Shown: positions 54,501-64,000 of the stretch, one piece after another | How the letters are laid out: every line of letters begins with the position of its first letter | How positions within the stretch are numbered: position 1 is the stretch's first letter | Source of the DNA: Albophoma yamanashiensis | Lineage: Eukaryota; Ascomycota; Sordariomycetes; Hypocreales; Ophiocordycipitaceae | Direction: 5' to 3' | DNA length: 64,000 nucleotides | Assembly: GCA_001600555.1 (NCBI GenBank) | Contig: BCKH01000004.1 | Coordinates: forward strand, 4,094,083-4,158,082 | Made by a program: the position numbers and the translations under genes | The notes under the pieces: generated by a model | The model's database searches: none | The model's input: only the letters and a program-made list of their open reading frames with translations | Told to the model about the DNA's origin: nothing

Positions 54501-57434
54501 GATGCCAGCAGTCAGGAGGAGGGAGATGAGCAGGGCGTAGCCAGCAGCTTGGAGGTGGTCATTGTGCATGTAAGCCGTCATAAACATGCCACGTCCGACA
54601 AAGGTTAGCAGCAAGACGTCCACGATTGCGGGCAAGGAAAAGATGGACATGGCGCCAAACTCCGTGAACCGCCTTTTCCATTGATCGATAACCTCCTGCG
54701 TCGTCTGCACTTTGGTATGTGGGCCGTCGTTTCCGCTGCCCTTTGCGTCCTCGGCAGGCGATGCAGGCGCGTCGAGACTCGCGTACATCGTCATGATCTC
54801 GTTGTTCTTGCGGTCACTGGCAACCGGCGGTCGCTCCGCCAGATATTCCTTGTACCGTTTGTATATGATTTCGCCCAGGTCGGGTGGCAGGAGGCCCAGG
54901 AAGATCTCGCACTGGGAGCCGAGCACCCAAAGTTCCGAGAACACGGCGGCTTGGTCAGGGCATGCGAGAAAGATCGGGCAACGATCTGTTGACTCGATGT
55001 AGACTTCTTCGAACGACACCTTTCTCAAGATGCTGAAGAATATCAAGGCGAAAAGATCGGCATTGACGTCCACGTATTCATTCAAGCCTGGTGGTCCGGA
55101 CAATGACCCAGGGGTAAAAGCCTTGAGAAGAGCGTTCGTAAATGTATTGAGGGGCTCCCTGTCGCCGATGAAGATAGCATCGTGGATCGTCTTCTCGACG
55201 AGCTCATACAAAGCGACGAGACTCTCGACGGAAGGCAGCTCTGTTGCGCCGCTTTGCGCGAAATGCTCAAGCCTGGCCTTGAACATGGCTTCAGGAGACA
55301 TTGACCCGTCCAGCAGCCCTCGGGCATGGACCTGGTTCCAAGAATGCTTCGATGTCCTGTCGATGAGCATTGACCGACAAAAGGCGATGATTGGCTCTCT
55401 GAACCGGTGATTGAGTTGCGAAACGCGCATTTGTTCAAGCAATTGAAGTTTCTCCGCATCCGTGGCTTTCTCCAGGGCGGCCCGAATGCTCAGTGGTAGG
55501 CCGTTGTCGTCGGCAACGCCATTTGCCTCTTCAAGCCGAGACTCGAGATCGAATCGCACAGATCGATGTACTCCGTGATGCGCCAGCCAAGTGTGCAGAA
55601 CGGTAGTCGCGTCGTTTGGCGATGCTTGCGAGATGAAGATGTCGATGGCCAACTTGGTTTGCGCATCTCGCGCTCCGGCAACGCCCCAGAAGTAGCCGTC
55701 TCCGTCGGGGACTCTAAACCCGGTGTCTAGCCCTTTGAAAACGCAGACTTGCTGCGAATCAAGGCCCTCGATCAAGCCCTCGATCAAATCACCGCAGTCG
55801 CTTTGGCCCGGCAAGCGCCGGAGCTCTTTCAACAGGTTACGTGTCTCGATGCCTTTGACCGCGTGCAGCATCTGAAGCTCCTTGAGGTGGCGTTGGGTTT
55901 CCACGACGGCGACATAGTCCTCGGCGGACGGCTCCGCGACGAGGGAGAAGCAGCCGAAATGAGAAAAAGCAACTCCATCTGCGGAAATCTCCCAGAAGTC
56001 GCTGCGTTTCGGTGCCAGTCCCACGTAGTCTGGCGGGTACGAATGCTCTGGCTGCTCGTTGCGCAAAATACTGAGCCCCAAGGGTAGTGGCCGATGATGG
56101 AAGAAATGAGAAGCATTCGGGATTACGGAGTCGAGGTCTTGGAGCGACAGCGACCCAACATCTGGTCTCGAATCGCCGTTGCGCACCCAAACCTTTTTCG
56201 AGTCGGACGTCCAGCATTTTTGCAACTATCAGATCGTCAGCTTCTGGACGAGGCAAGAATTCGTGCAGACTCAGACATACCTCGGTGACATCCCCACGTC
56301 TCAGATACTCAAATCCGCTCAGAGTCCGGCTCGCGTCTTTAGAGTATGCCTCAGTCCTCATCTTGGGATTCACCGGTCCATGCTCCACGACAGCTCCAAA
56401 GTGCTCGGCCAACTTGACTGCCCGCCGAATCAGGGAAGGATGGGGCCTGTGCAACCAAAGCTCCAGAAAGCCGATAAAGAAGTCCGGCCTCGTCTCCCGC
56501 TCCTTGCCGCACCTTCTCATGAGAGTGCGGAGTCGTTTAGCCTGAAAATAGTCTCTGCGCTCGCCACTCCGCAGAATAGTAGCGTTCTCTATGACGAGTC
56601 CGGCGGCATGCTGGAAGCTGATGGAGTCCAGATCGTCCGAGTCGTGGTTGCAGAGTAGCAGGACCGAGACGTTCCTCAGATACAGCAGTTGGATCAACTG
56701 CTCGGCTTTCTGCGGTTCCACCGAAGCCGAGGACCGTACTGCGACGCCGGCAAGACCGTTTTGGAGGCACGTGTCAGCCAGGAAGTGTGCCGTGTGCTTG
56801 ATCACACCATCCTCAAAAGCAGCGGGGCCCATGGTTCCCAGATCGACGGAAGCAAGGTTGGTCCTTTGAGTCACGGCGCCAACTGTTATACTGGAGCCGC
56901 GAGTATGAGAGATGCTCGGCGGCATGGTGAAGCTGGAGTCGCGTGTAGTCTCACCGGCCAGAGACAAGCTCCTGCCTCTGGTGGTAGTGAGCGGAAAGAT
57001 GCCGAGATCATACTGCCGGGGGTCTCCAATCTCAGATGGGCATTCAGTTTCCGAGTAGACACGAAAGGACCTCGTCGATTCAAACAACAGGGGCCTTGCA
57101 TTTAGCCCTCCGGCGTGGCCTGTTGATATGATCACGTTCTGCTTCGGCCGCCTGGTTTTATGTGAGCAAGACAGCGAATGGCACCTTAAGGTCTGGTAGG
57201 CACATACTTCCACAGTTTTGTGACGTCCAACGCCCGCGTTCTCAAGAACAAGAAAAGCCATATCAAGATGGGCACTCCGAGAGCGACGGCTCCCAAGGCC
57301 AAGTCCAGCTTCTGGTACCAAGTTTGCAGGAGGCGCTCTGCTGGGAGCACAGCATTGCAGTAGACCTGGAATCGCGAAGCGTCGCACGCGTCGAGGACCG
57401 GGTCATCCGACCCGGGCTGAAAGAATGAAGTCAT
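48577..57434 (-). CDS. gt4c: Giant membrane glycosyltransferase Gt4C-like (GAG synthase)
   Basis: Exons 57434-57208, 57151-56281, 56225-49801 and 49747-48577 encode 2897 residues. Introns of 56, 55 and 53 nt have GTATGT/ACCAG, GTATGT/GATAG and GTAAGT/TGCAG ends and all joins keep frame. One membrane helix lies at ~46-66, followed by a soluble domain (QNVIISTGHAGGLNARP, HFLADTCLQNGLAGVAVRSS). Many membrane helices fill ~895-1420. A beta-rich part near 1830-2010 has YDRKFRLVSRVDSEG and ISYYDKYGRTVHG, like RHS/YD repeats. The GT4 domain starts ~2211 with VSIIVNDIGCWPEAPGGVSN, in PelF (DUF3492) style, and has the EX7E motif SEGLPLAIGEA at ~2643. Known Gt4C polymerises and probably exports galactosaminogalactan at the plasma membrane. 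It is divergent from uge3. The domain calls beyond GT4 are inference. Confidence 0.88.
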
Positions 57435-60354
57435 TATAGGATGAAACAGAAACGAGAAAGGTTACAGGAACGAGGGACAGGAACGGCGCGCAGCGGCGTG
57501 AAAGCCAACGGTGGGAACTTCACCAAGTCATAGCCTGCTCGCAAGCAAGTGAGACACGAACAAAGGGGCCGCGAGGTGGTGAAGCTCAACGGCGGAAGCC
57601 GACGCGGCAGGCAGGCAATGGTAGAAGCAGAGCAGGAATCAGCAGGAAATGGGAAGCGCAAATCCACCAGCTCGAACCTGCCAACGCACCGAAGACATGT
57701 AGAAGAGCGCAACGCCGGAGAAGGGCACCGCCAATGCCGCGACCGCTGAGCTGGTCGAAGGTGCACAGCAGAAACTGGTCGCTCGGGACTTGATACGAGC
57801 AGACGGCTCTGCTACGTAGCACCCGGTGCGCACCTGGGAACTGACGTGAGGCGCACCACCTGGCGGCCAGCCCGTATGCCCCTGGACGTTGCCAACCCGA
57901 ATCCCTGTTCGCATATTGCGCGAAGGCAGTAGTGCCTGGGGCTTGCAAATTCACGTCGGCTGGTGTCACGGAACACGCCGAGCTCGTCGTCGGCTCCAGA
58001 GTGTTTCGGAGGCCCGTCGCCCCCTGCTCCTGCGGCCCTAACCGTCCCAGTCTCGGGCAGTTGTGTCCATTCGAGCCTAGCCGGACGTCGTGGCGTGGAC
58101 GGGGGACCTGAGCGCGCGAGCAAGGCCAGGGTCCGGGGTCCGCCCGGAGGGGCCCGGGGGCTCGACCGGAGCTCGAAGTCAGCTGCCCTCGGCCGCGCTG
58201 GCCGGCGCCGGTGGCGGCCTCCACGAGGCTTGGGCGTTCACGGGCATTTTCGGGTAAATGGGAAGCAGCCGCAAAAGGAAGCAAAAGGCGTGGGTTCGGG
58301 GTGCGTGCACGTTGATGGATGCGTCTCGTGGCCGCGGCTCAGGCTCGGGTGCGACTCCACGCCTAGCCATTGAACCTAAGCTCGGGCCCGACTTACACGC
58401 ACCGCTAGCAATTTCAAACCGCGGATCCGGCCGCGACCCGACGGGCCAGCTGGAGACGGACGCCGTTGCATGCTTCTTGGGCTCTGAGTCTCACCAGTCG
58501 AATACGAGGACACGCGCAGCGCCGTTGTAGCGCGCGAGCATGCATCAGCCAATTCAGCGCATCAATGATGGCACCACCACCTGGTGCAGCTCGGGCCCCG
58601 GGAGGGCGTCTCGAAATCCGGCGGGACGTCGTGCATGATCTGACTTAGCCAATCTCGTAGCCGAGACAGGGCGTCCAAGTCCAGGATCCCATGTGGCCGC
58701 CCAGACCTCAATCGGGATGCGTGGTGTGTGGTGCTCTCGCAATGGAGCTTCGCTAGTCGCACGCCTCACCAGAGGGGCCCATGCGCGGGCCCAAGGTCCT
58801 GGGATCAATAGCCCACGGTGGCAGCAATATGCCGAGGATTTTCTTAGGATGGCACGGTCGCAACGGGCCGGGGCACGTTGAACCGGCACGCAGGCATCCC
58901 TGCTCATAACACAGCGCGTATATGGGCTTCCTGCGCTGGCTGTACGTGCTTGCATACTACGTACGAGTAGTACATGTATGCGCGGAAATTCGTGGCCTTC
59001 TGGAACCCCATTCCACCGATCTTAGGCTCGATCTCGGACCAATGAGTACATGTAATCTTGCCTTACTCGCTTGCGGTTTACGGGCACCATCCACAGCCTC
59101 CCACCCCGGTCCTCAGAACATCCTTGCCCGGGCCTTTTTCTCGCATGTGGCGCCAAGCCCAGGCACCAGAATAACATCAACGAGCGCGGACGTCGGCCGC
59201 TTGTGTTCTAGCACACTGCCAATAGTCAGATCTCGGCTGCCGTCCCGACCCCAGCGACGGCTCTACATGACGGCGTCCACGCCCGTTTTGCTTGAGCTTT
59301 GGCATTTGGCCAGTTGAGGCGCTCCGTCCATCGTCTCGGGTCCGGCCATGGCTGTTTAAGACGTTGTTGACAGCCGCCACCAGTTCCCCCGGCGGTGGGT
59401 TCCCGCCGTCGCCCCCAGACGGCGTGTAGCCGAGACTAGCTGGTCTGGCCAGTCCATGATCTACGCCTCACCGTACTGCCAAGAGAAAGCGGGTGTCGTC
59501 CAGTCGCTGCCGCCGCTGTTCGAAACCCGTCTGCAGCACTGCCCGCCAAGAACGCGGGCCTTATTAGTTTCAACCTCTTCAGCCTCTGCAGAAAGTGGGT
59601 CCTCGAAGGCCGCATATGCCTGTCCTCTGACTGATGCGATGTCTGATGGGCACCCGTGGCGCGTTGCGTCGACGTGCTGGATCCTCGCCGGGATCCCTAG
59701 TAATCGCCCATGTCGTCGCACTCTGATACCTACCTCTCGCTCGGCTCCGCAGGGCTTACCCTTCAAGCCTTACTCGCTTCTGCAAGTCCGCCGCTTGGCG
59801 CCCGACAACGTTCCGGCGCTCGTGCACCTGGTGCCATCCGCTCCTCTAATCGGCCCAGCGTTGCACCGACCATTTCGAATTCAACGCTACGGAAGACGAG
59901 TCTTCGCCTGGCGTGGTGTCTGGTTTCTGGCTCTGTGCGTGCGGATTCACCGGAGGGCGGAACCCAGCTCGCTGATACCCTGGCTCCCCCGACGCGCAGC
60001 TTCCGGTCAAGTTGCAGGTATGTGAGTAACACAGCTGAGAAATTCTCAGCTGTCATGGAAGGTTTTTTTTTTTTGCTCTTGCGTGCCCGCCTGTGCAGAT
60101 AAGATGAGCAATATGGATCCATCGCGTGGTAAAGTTACATGTAGTGTACGCATTGTCGTACCATGCTTTAACACGAGGCTGGATATCTCCCGAAACAATA
60201 ACATGCCCCCGGCCCGCCTTTGATTTTTGACACCTCCTCTCCATTGCCCAACATCCGCGCACTGTTTTAAAAGTGTTCTTATAGCTTCTGCTCAACCCCT
60301 CGCGCCGCTAGACGGTCTGGCACACCCACATCTGCACTCACACTCACGCCAAAG
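57435..60354. other. 2.9-kb divergent promoter region of gt4c and uge3
   Basis: No protein-like frame was found; in particular there is nothing resembling the ~800-aa deacetylase Agd3. The area near uge3 contains the 23-bp palindrome at 60031-60053 and a T-run at 60063-60074. TTTTAAAA-like and TTATAG sequences near 60265-60282 may act as core promoter. TACTACGTACGAGTAGTAC lies near 58956-58974. A long shared upstream region fits co-regulation of the two outward-reading cluster genes. Confidence 0.55.
60031..60053. promoter_or_regulatory. 23-bp palindrome with two E-boxes upstream of uge3
   Basis: The arm ACAGCTGAGAA is followed by one A and then its exact reverse complement. Each arm contains CAGCTG, an E-box of the bHLH type, giving two boxes 15 bp apart. 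It lies 302 bp before the uge3 start and 10 bp before a 12-T run. It could be a dimeric transcription factor site. A hairpin is the alternative reading. Confidence 0.5.
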
Positions 60355-61677
60355 ATGGCATATCTCAGCTCCAACACATCCTCGGAAGAGCAGTCACCAG
60401 TCAGCTCGCCCCCAACAACTCCAGGAAACGGATCTGATAATGGCGATGCGCCGTACCTCAGCCTTGACGGAGGCTTCTTTTTGCCTCCAACATCCTCGGC
60501 TTCGAGCAGCAACATAATTCTCGTCATTGGCGGTCTTGGCTTCATCGGATCTCACACATCGCTCGAACTTCTCAAAGCCGGGTACGACGTGGTCATCGTC
60601 GACAATCTCAGCAACAGTTTCGAGACGGTCTTCACTCGCGTAAGAACCCTTGCCGCCAAGCACTATCATGGGACGGGTCGCGCCATGCCCGCTCTCTGCT
60701 TCCACAAGCTGGACTATCGAAGCAAGGCGATGCGCCACCTCCTCGAAATGTACTCTGTTCCTATGCTGCAACCATCCACGACATCAGGCCAGTCGCCCAA
60801 GCTGGTGAGACGGTCGCGGATAGCCGGCGTCATTCACTTCGCTGCCTTCAAGTCCGTGTCGGAGTCCATTGCCAAGCCGATACAGTACTACCAAAACAAC
60901 GTCTGTGGCCTCGTGGATTTTGTGGAACTGCTTGGCAGGCACAGCATACGAAACTTCGTATTCTCGTCCTCGGCTACAGTCTACGGAACCAAGGCGGATC
61001 TCGGGCGACCGCTGCGGGAAGAAGACGTCGTGCACCACCCGGAGTCGTACGTTGACGACAGTGGAAGCCGCGTCACGGCTGAACCCCTGGTGTCGGGGTT
61101 GCAGAGCCCGTACGCTCGGACGAAGTATTTTTGCGAGGCAATCTTGGCCGACATCGCGTACTCCGATCCCGCTTGGCGCATAGTCTGCTTGAGATACTTC
61201 AACCCCATCGGCTGCGATCCGTCCGGCCTGCTCGGCGAGGACCCGAAAGGCGTCCCCACCAACCTCTTCCCGGTCATCACGCAAGTCTTGACCGGTGCTC
61301 GGAAAGAGCTAGACATCTTCGGAACCGACTGGGACACCAGAGACGGGACCCCCGTGCGCGACTTCATCCACGTATCCGATGTCGCTCGTGGGCACGTCGC
61401 GGCCATCGCCGCGAAAGTGGACGCTCCGTTCCGCACATTCAACCTGGGATCGGGCACCGGTACCACCGTCACGGAAGCGGTACAGAGCCTCGAGGCCGCC
61501 TCTGGAAGGACAATCCCTGTCAACTGCGATGGACGCAGGGCTGGCGATGTAGGATCATGCGTCGCGTCCAATGAGCGTGCGTTCCGGGAGCTGGGGTGGT
61601 CGACCAAGGAGAGCATCTCGCAATGCGCCAGAGATTTGTGGAACTTTGTGTCGAGGGCCAACTCAAAAGTTGTGTAA
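60355..61677 (+). CDS. uge3: UDP-glucose 4-epimerase Uge3-like, predicted to accept GlcNAc/GalNAc
   Basis: A single exon encodes 440 residues from the ATG at 60355. The NAD-binding motif GGLGFIG is at 59-65, SSSATVYG at 204-211 supplies the catalytic Ser/Thr, and Y253xxxK257 (SPYARTK) the catalytic pair. The residue that limits substrate size, Tyr299 in E. coli GalE and Cys307 in human GALE, aligns with Cys402 in GDVGSCVAS. That predicts activity on both UDP-Glc/UDP-Gal and UDP-GlcNAc/UDP-GalNAc, the job of Uge3 in galactosaminogalactan synthesis in the cytosol. About 50 extra Ser/Pro-rich residues precede the fold, compared with bacterial GalE. It lies between gt4c (divergent) and sph3 (same strand). 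Primary galactose metabolism is the alternative role. Confidence 0.9.
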   Translation: MAYLSSNTSSEEQSPVSSPPTTPGNGSDNGDAPYLSLDGGFFLPPTSSASSSNIILVIGGLGFIGSHTSLELLKAGYDVVIVDNLSNSFETVFTRVRTLAAKHYHGTGRAMPALCFHKLDYRSKAMRHLLEMYSVPMLQPSTTSGQSPKLVRRSRIAGVIHFAAFKSVSESIAKPIQYYQNNVCGLVDFVELLGRHSIRNFVFSSSATVYGTKADLGRPLREEDVVHHPESYVDDSGSRVTAEPLVSGLQSPYARTKYFCEAILADIAYSDPAWRIVCLRYFNPIGCDPSGLLGEDPKGVPTNLFPVITQVLTGARKELDIFGTDWDTRDGTPVRDFIHVSDVARGHVAAIAAKVDAPFRTFNLGSGTGTTVTEAVQSLEAASGRTIPVNCDGRRAGDVGSCVASNERAFRELGWSTKESISQCARDLWNFVSRANSKVV

Positions 61678-62648
61678 TCGTAATTCTGACTTTATGCATT
61701 CGATACGGCCGAGGACTGGTCTCATTGATGGAGTTGGGCGTTGACTGGAGCAAGGAATTGATGGTACATTTGATGGATTTGAAACTGAAGGCAGAGAGAT
61801 GTACATGATTGCAGAAGCACCAACTAGGCGCATAAGTTTAGAAGAAATTCTCTAGACCAAGACACCTTAAGCCAACCCGCTGTCCACATTGCTCGCGTCG
61901 AGGCTTGAAAGAGCACATCCTGTGGATAATCCGCGTTACATGCAGGTGGAGAGCTCGTCACGTTACAGTCGCAACCACGGGCTTTTGGTCAAGCTTTCCG
62001 TCAAATTGCTTCTCTCAAGTTACATGTAATTACCAACACTCTTGTGCTCTCGGCCTCATCGAATTGTTCGACGGACACCAGCCTTGGAGCATCAGATCAC
62101 ACTGCTCAGACGCCGAGGAGATCCAAGGCGCCAGGAAGCGCGGCGCACTGCATCGTAGCGAAGTTTGAAAACTGGACCTGGGGCCACGCGCGAAGCCAGG
62201 TCTGGATTCCATATGTGCGCAGTAAATCATGAACTATCCCCAAATTCAATAGTGTGGCCCCGGCCGTTTCGAACTCAGCCCTACATGTATCCTCATTTCT
62301 ACGAGACTCCGGAGTGGCTTCTCGGGTTCCTGGATTCGGAGTAAGCTTCTCCATTCTGGGTCGGGAAAATCCGTCCATCGAACTTATTATTAGCCACTTC
62401 ATCATGGGGGGCCCGCCGGTGCCTGGAGCCCTGGACCCGGTGTCAAGGCGCAACTAGCGCAAACGGTGACGGCGGCGGGCTGAGATCTCCATTTGACCGC
62501 CTCTTACTCAGGGTCGTACGCTGGTGACATGCATGCGGGCCCCTCATGTTGGTGTCACTCCCACGACAGCTGGTATATTTTGCAATTGACTTCCCGAGGA
62601 ACGCTCTCGACCAGCTCATCGAACACACACTCATAACCGCGACCCACC
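61678..62648. other. Intergenic region between uge3 and sph3
   Basis: The uge3 3' flank and the sph3 promoter share 970 bp. No upstream frame gives a plausible signal peptide that could be spliced to sph3. ACATGTAA/TTACATG-type short repeats occur near 61937 and 62021. Confidence 0.5.
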
Positions 62649-63398
62649 ATGAGCCAACCTTTCGTCCTGATACCCCTGTACATCTATCCCCTCGAGGGCG
62701 CCTGGGAACCTTTGTTTCAGGTTGCCGCCGCAAACCCCGAGGTTCTGTTTGTGGCCATCATCAATCCCAACAGCGGCCCGGGCCAGGATGCCCTCCCAGA
62801 TGCCAGCTACGTGACGGCCCTGCAGCGGCTGAGTGAAGTTTCAAACATCCGCACGCTAGGCTACGTCCACTGCACCTACGGTAAGCGTCCCGTTGACGCC
62901 ATCAAGGCCGACATCGACGTCTACCGCGGGTGGAACGGTAGCCTCGAGCTGGGCGGCATTTTCTTCGACGAGACGCCGTCGGACGCGCGCTACGTGCAGT
63001 TCATGGCTACCCTGGCCGACCACACCAAGTCCACATGGCAAAGAGATCTGGGAAAGCATGGCATGGTGATATACAACCCCGGCGTCGTGGTTGGGCGCGG
63101 CTACTTTGAGCACCCCGACTACGTCGTCGTCTTCGAGCAGTCGCATGAACACTGGAACCGCTCCTTTGTGTTCCAAGGGTTGCAGCACGCCTCGGCCGAG
63201 GCTCGCGCCAAATCCGTGGCCGTCATCCACTCCAGTTCGGCGAAGGGCGGAAAGGTGGAAGCTCTGACGAAACAGATCCGATCCTTCGGCGTCACCGGCA
63301 TCTTCGTTACGGACGAGCAGGCCGGAGGCTACACGAAATGGCCCGCGGCGTGGGAGCAGTTCGCGAAATCCATGGCGGCGCTTCAATGCACCGCTTAA
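62649..63398 (+). CDS. sph3: Sph3-like GH135 (spherulin-4 family) hydrolase without leader
   Basis: A single exon encodes 249 residues of spherulin-4/GH135 type: FVLIPLYIYPLEGAWEPL at the start, FVAIINPNSGPG, then GGIFFDETPSD, MVIYNPGVV and VVFEQSHEHW. Asp107, Asn143 and Glu163 in these motifs have spacings of 36 and 20, identical to those recalled for the functional D166, N202 and E222 of Aspergillus Sph3; the offset is a constant 59. Sph3 is a retaining enzyme that cleaves galactosaminogalactan and is needed for its production. The family member normally has an N-terminal membrane/signal segment, which is what these 59 missing residues would be. No leader is visible here, so the protein either stays inside or has an unseen first exon. 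Neighbours are uge3 and ega3. Confidence 0.87.
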   Translation: MSQPFVLIPLYIYPLEGAWEPLFQVAAANPEVLFVAIINPNSGPGQDALPDASYVTALQRLSEVSNIRTLGYVHCTYGKRPVDAIKADIDVYRGWNGSLELGGIFFDETPSDARYVQFMATLADHTKSTWQRDLGKHGMVIYNPGVVVGRGYFEHPDYVVVFEQSHEHWNRSFVFQGLQHASAEARAKSVAVIHSSSAKGGKVEALTKQIRSFGVTGIFVTDEQAGGYTKWPAAWEQFAKSMAALQCTA

Positions 63399-63570
63399 GG
63401 CGGCCTTGGCAATCACTTGGCGTGTGGGGACTTCGAGCATGATCATCAATAGCACTTGGCATTAAGTCTAGTCTAGGTGCGGAGTAATAATAAGATGGGC
63501 ACGATAATAACTTGCAGACGGACCGTTGCACTTCGTCACCGGAATTACTCGTATGAGGACTAGCAGAACA

Positions 63571-63978
63571 CTAGCTGTTTATCGAGGTGGTGTACTTCTT
63601 CCCATCACAGTACTCGACCCACCCGTCCAGATTCATCTTCTTGATGACCTTGCTGAAGCTGTCCGACCCGGTGGCGTTACCCTTGAGGGAGCAAATGTCA
63701 TCCGTAGCCTCAGCGCTGAGGTTGTCCGGGGCGCCGTCAGGGTACTCGATGTTGAAGACGGGCTTGTTAGCCTTGATAAAGGGAGAAAACGACTGGCACT
63801 CGCCGAGTTCGATGCACTGCTCGTTGACGGAGAAGTGGACAACGTCAAGCACGTCCTTGATGATGTCGGCGGCATTCTTCAAGCCCGTCGACATGTTGTA
63901 GGAGGCGGCCTCGCTGGCGAGGAACTTGACAAAGTCGGCAGCCTGGTCGGCAGTGAGCCCCAGCCCGTTGTCGTTTTG
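63571..63978 (-). CDS. ega3: Ega3-like GH114 endo-alpha-1,4-galactosaminidase, 3' exon only
   Basis: This is the last exon; it starts after a TTTCACAG acceptor at 63979 and the rest of the gene lies right of the window. The 135 residues begin QNDNGLGLTADQAADFVKFL, which continues the GH114 DxxNxDGY-type active-site loop. Later come VVHFSVNEQCIELGECQSF, FIKANKPVFNIEYP, where the Glu in NIEYP is probably the second catalytic acid, and the family-typical end FSKVIKKMNLDGWVEYC. Ega3 cleaves galactosamine-containing stretches of galactosaminogalactan outside or at the membrane. It is convergent with sph3, 172 bp apart. The signal peptide or membrane anchor would be outside the window. Cysteine positions fit the family's disulfides. 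Confidence 0.85.
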   Translation of the reverse strand, partial: QNDNGLGLTADQAADFVKFLASEAASYNMSTGLKNAADIIKDVLDVVHFSVNEQCIELGECQSFSPFIKANKPVFNIEYPDGAPDNLSAEATDDICSLKGNATGSDSFSKVIKKMNLDGWVEYCDGKKYTTSINS

Positions 63979-64000
63979 CTGTGAAAGACGGTGTATTAGC

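Noticed and set aside
59505..59540. tRNA-like box GTTCGAAACCC
   Set aside because: The flanking bases cannot form a T-stem and no matching A box or acceptor stem is present.
60031..60074. Palindrome plus T-run as a bacterial-type intrinsic terminator
   Set aside because: The host is a fungus and the site lies in a promoter region; a protein-binding dyad is more likely.
61891..61898. Match to the StuA consensus upstream of sph3 (minus strand ACGCGAGC)
   Set aside because: The consensus is so degenerate that about one match per kilobase is expected by chance; no cluster of sites was seen.

Overview
The window looks like chromosomal DNA of a filamentous ascomycete. The genes are split by short GT-AG introns (48-98 nt), coding DNA is strongly GC-rich at third codon positions, and the proteins (Mdm12 of ERMES, a Ppc89/Cep57-type spindle pole protein, a Gt4C-type giant glycosyltransferase, a GH135 and a GH114 enzyme) belong to Pezizomycotina. 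The closest class is probably Sordariomycetes, perhaps Hypocreales; that placement is inference.

Left part (1-26 kb). The 3' part of checkpoint clamp gene rad1 enters at the left edge. After 4.1 kb without a recognisable gene come an uncharacterised 700-aa protein, a GC-poor island, a small candidate secreted cysteine-containing/coiled-coil protein, CDC26 (APC/C), a CDC1-type metallophosphoesterase (minus), a very long PhoD-like phosphatase (minus), a second GC-poor gap, the cap-binding factor eIF4E (plus) and an ACSF3-type acyl-CoA/malonyl-CoA synthetase (minus).

Middle part (26-47 kb). This is a dense housekeeping block: a BolA-like protein, an unassigned low-complexity protein (minus), the phosphatidylinositol-3-phosphate 5-kinase FAB1, MDM12, VPS28 (minus), NOC2 and a Ppc89-like spindle pole body protein (minus). 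At 47.1-48.0 kb a truncated, stop-riddled Tc1/mariner-type transposase remnant abuts a frameshifted gene fragment on the other strand.

Right part (48.5-64 kb). This is the most interesting region: a cluster matching the galactosaminogalactan (GAG) exopolysaccharide locus known from Aspergillus fumigatus. It holds the giant membrane GT4 synthase gt4c (minus), a divergent UDP-glucose 4-epimerase uge3 (plus), a GH135 spherulin-like hydrolase sph3 (plus) and the 3' end of the GH114 galactosaminidase ega3 (minus, running off the right edge). The expected deacetylase agd3 is not in the window. In the known pathway Uge3 supplies UDP-Gal and UDP-GalNAc, Gt4c polymerises and exports the chain, and Sph3, Ega3 and Agd3 trim or deacetylate it. 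Unusual points are the lack of a leader on the Sph3 homologue, a Cys at the substrate-size gate of Uge3, and a perfect 23-bp palindrome carrying two E-boxes about 300 bp upstream of uge3. No tRNA, rRNA or CRISPR array was recognised.
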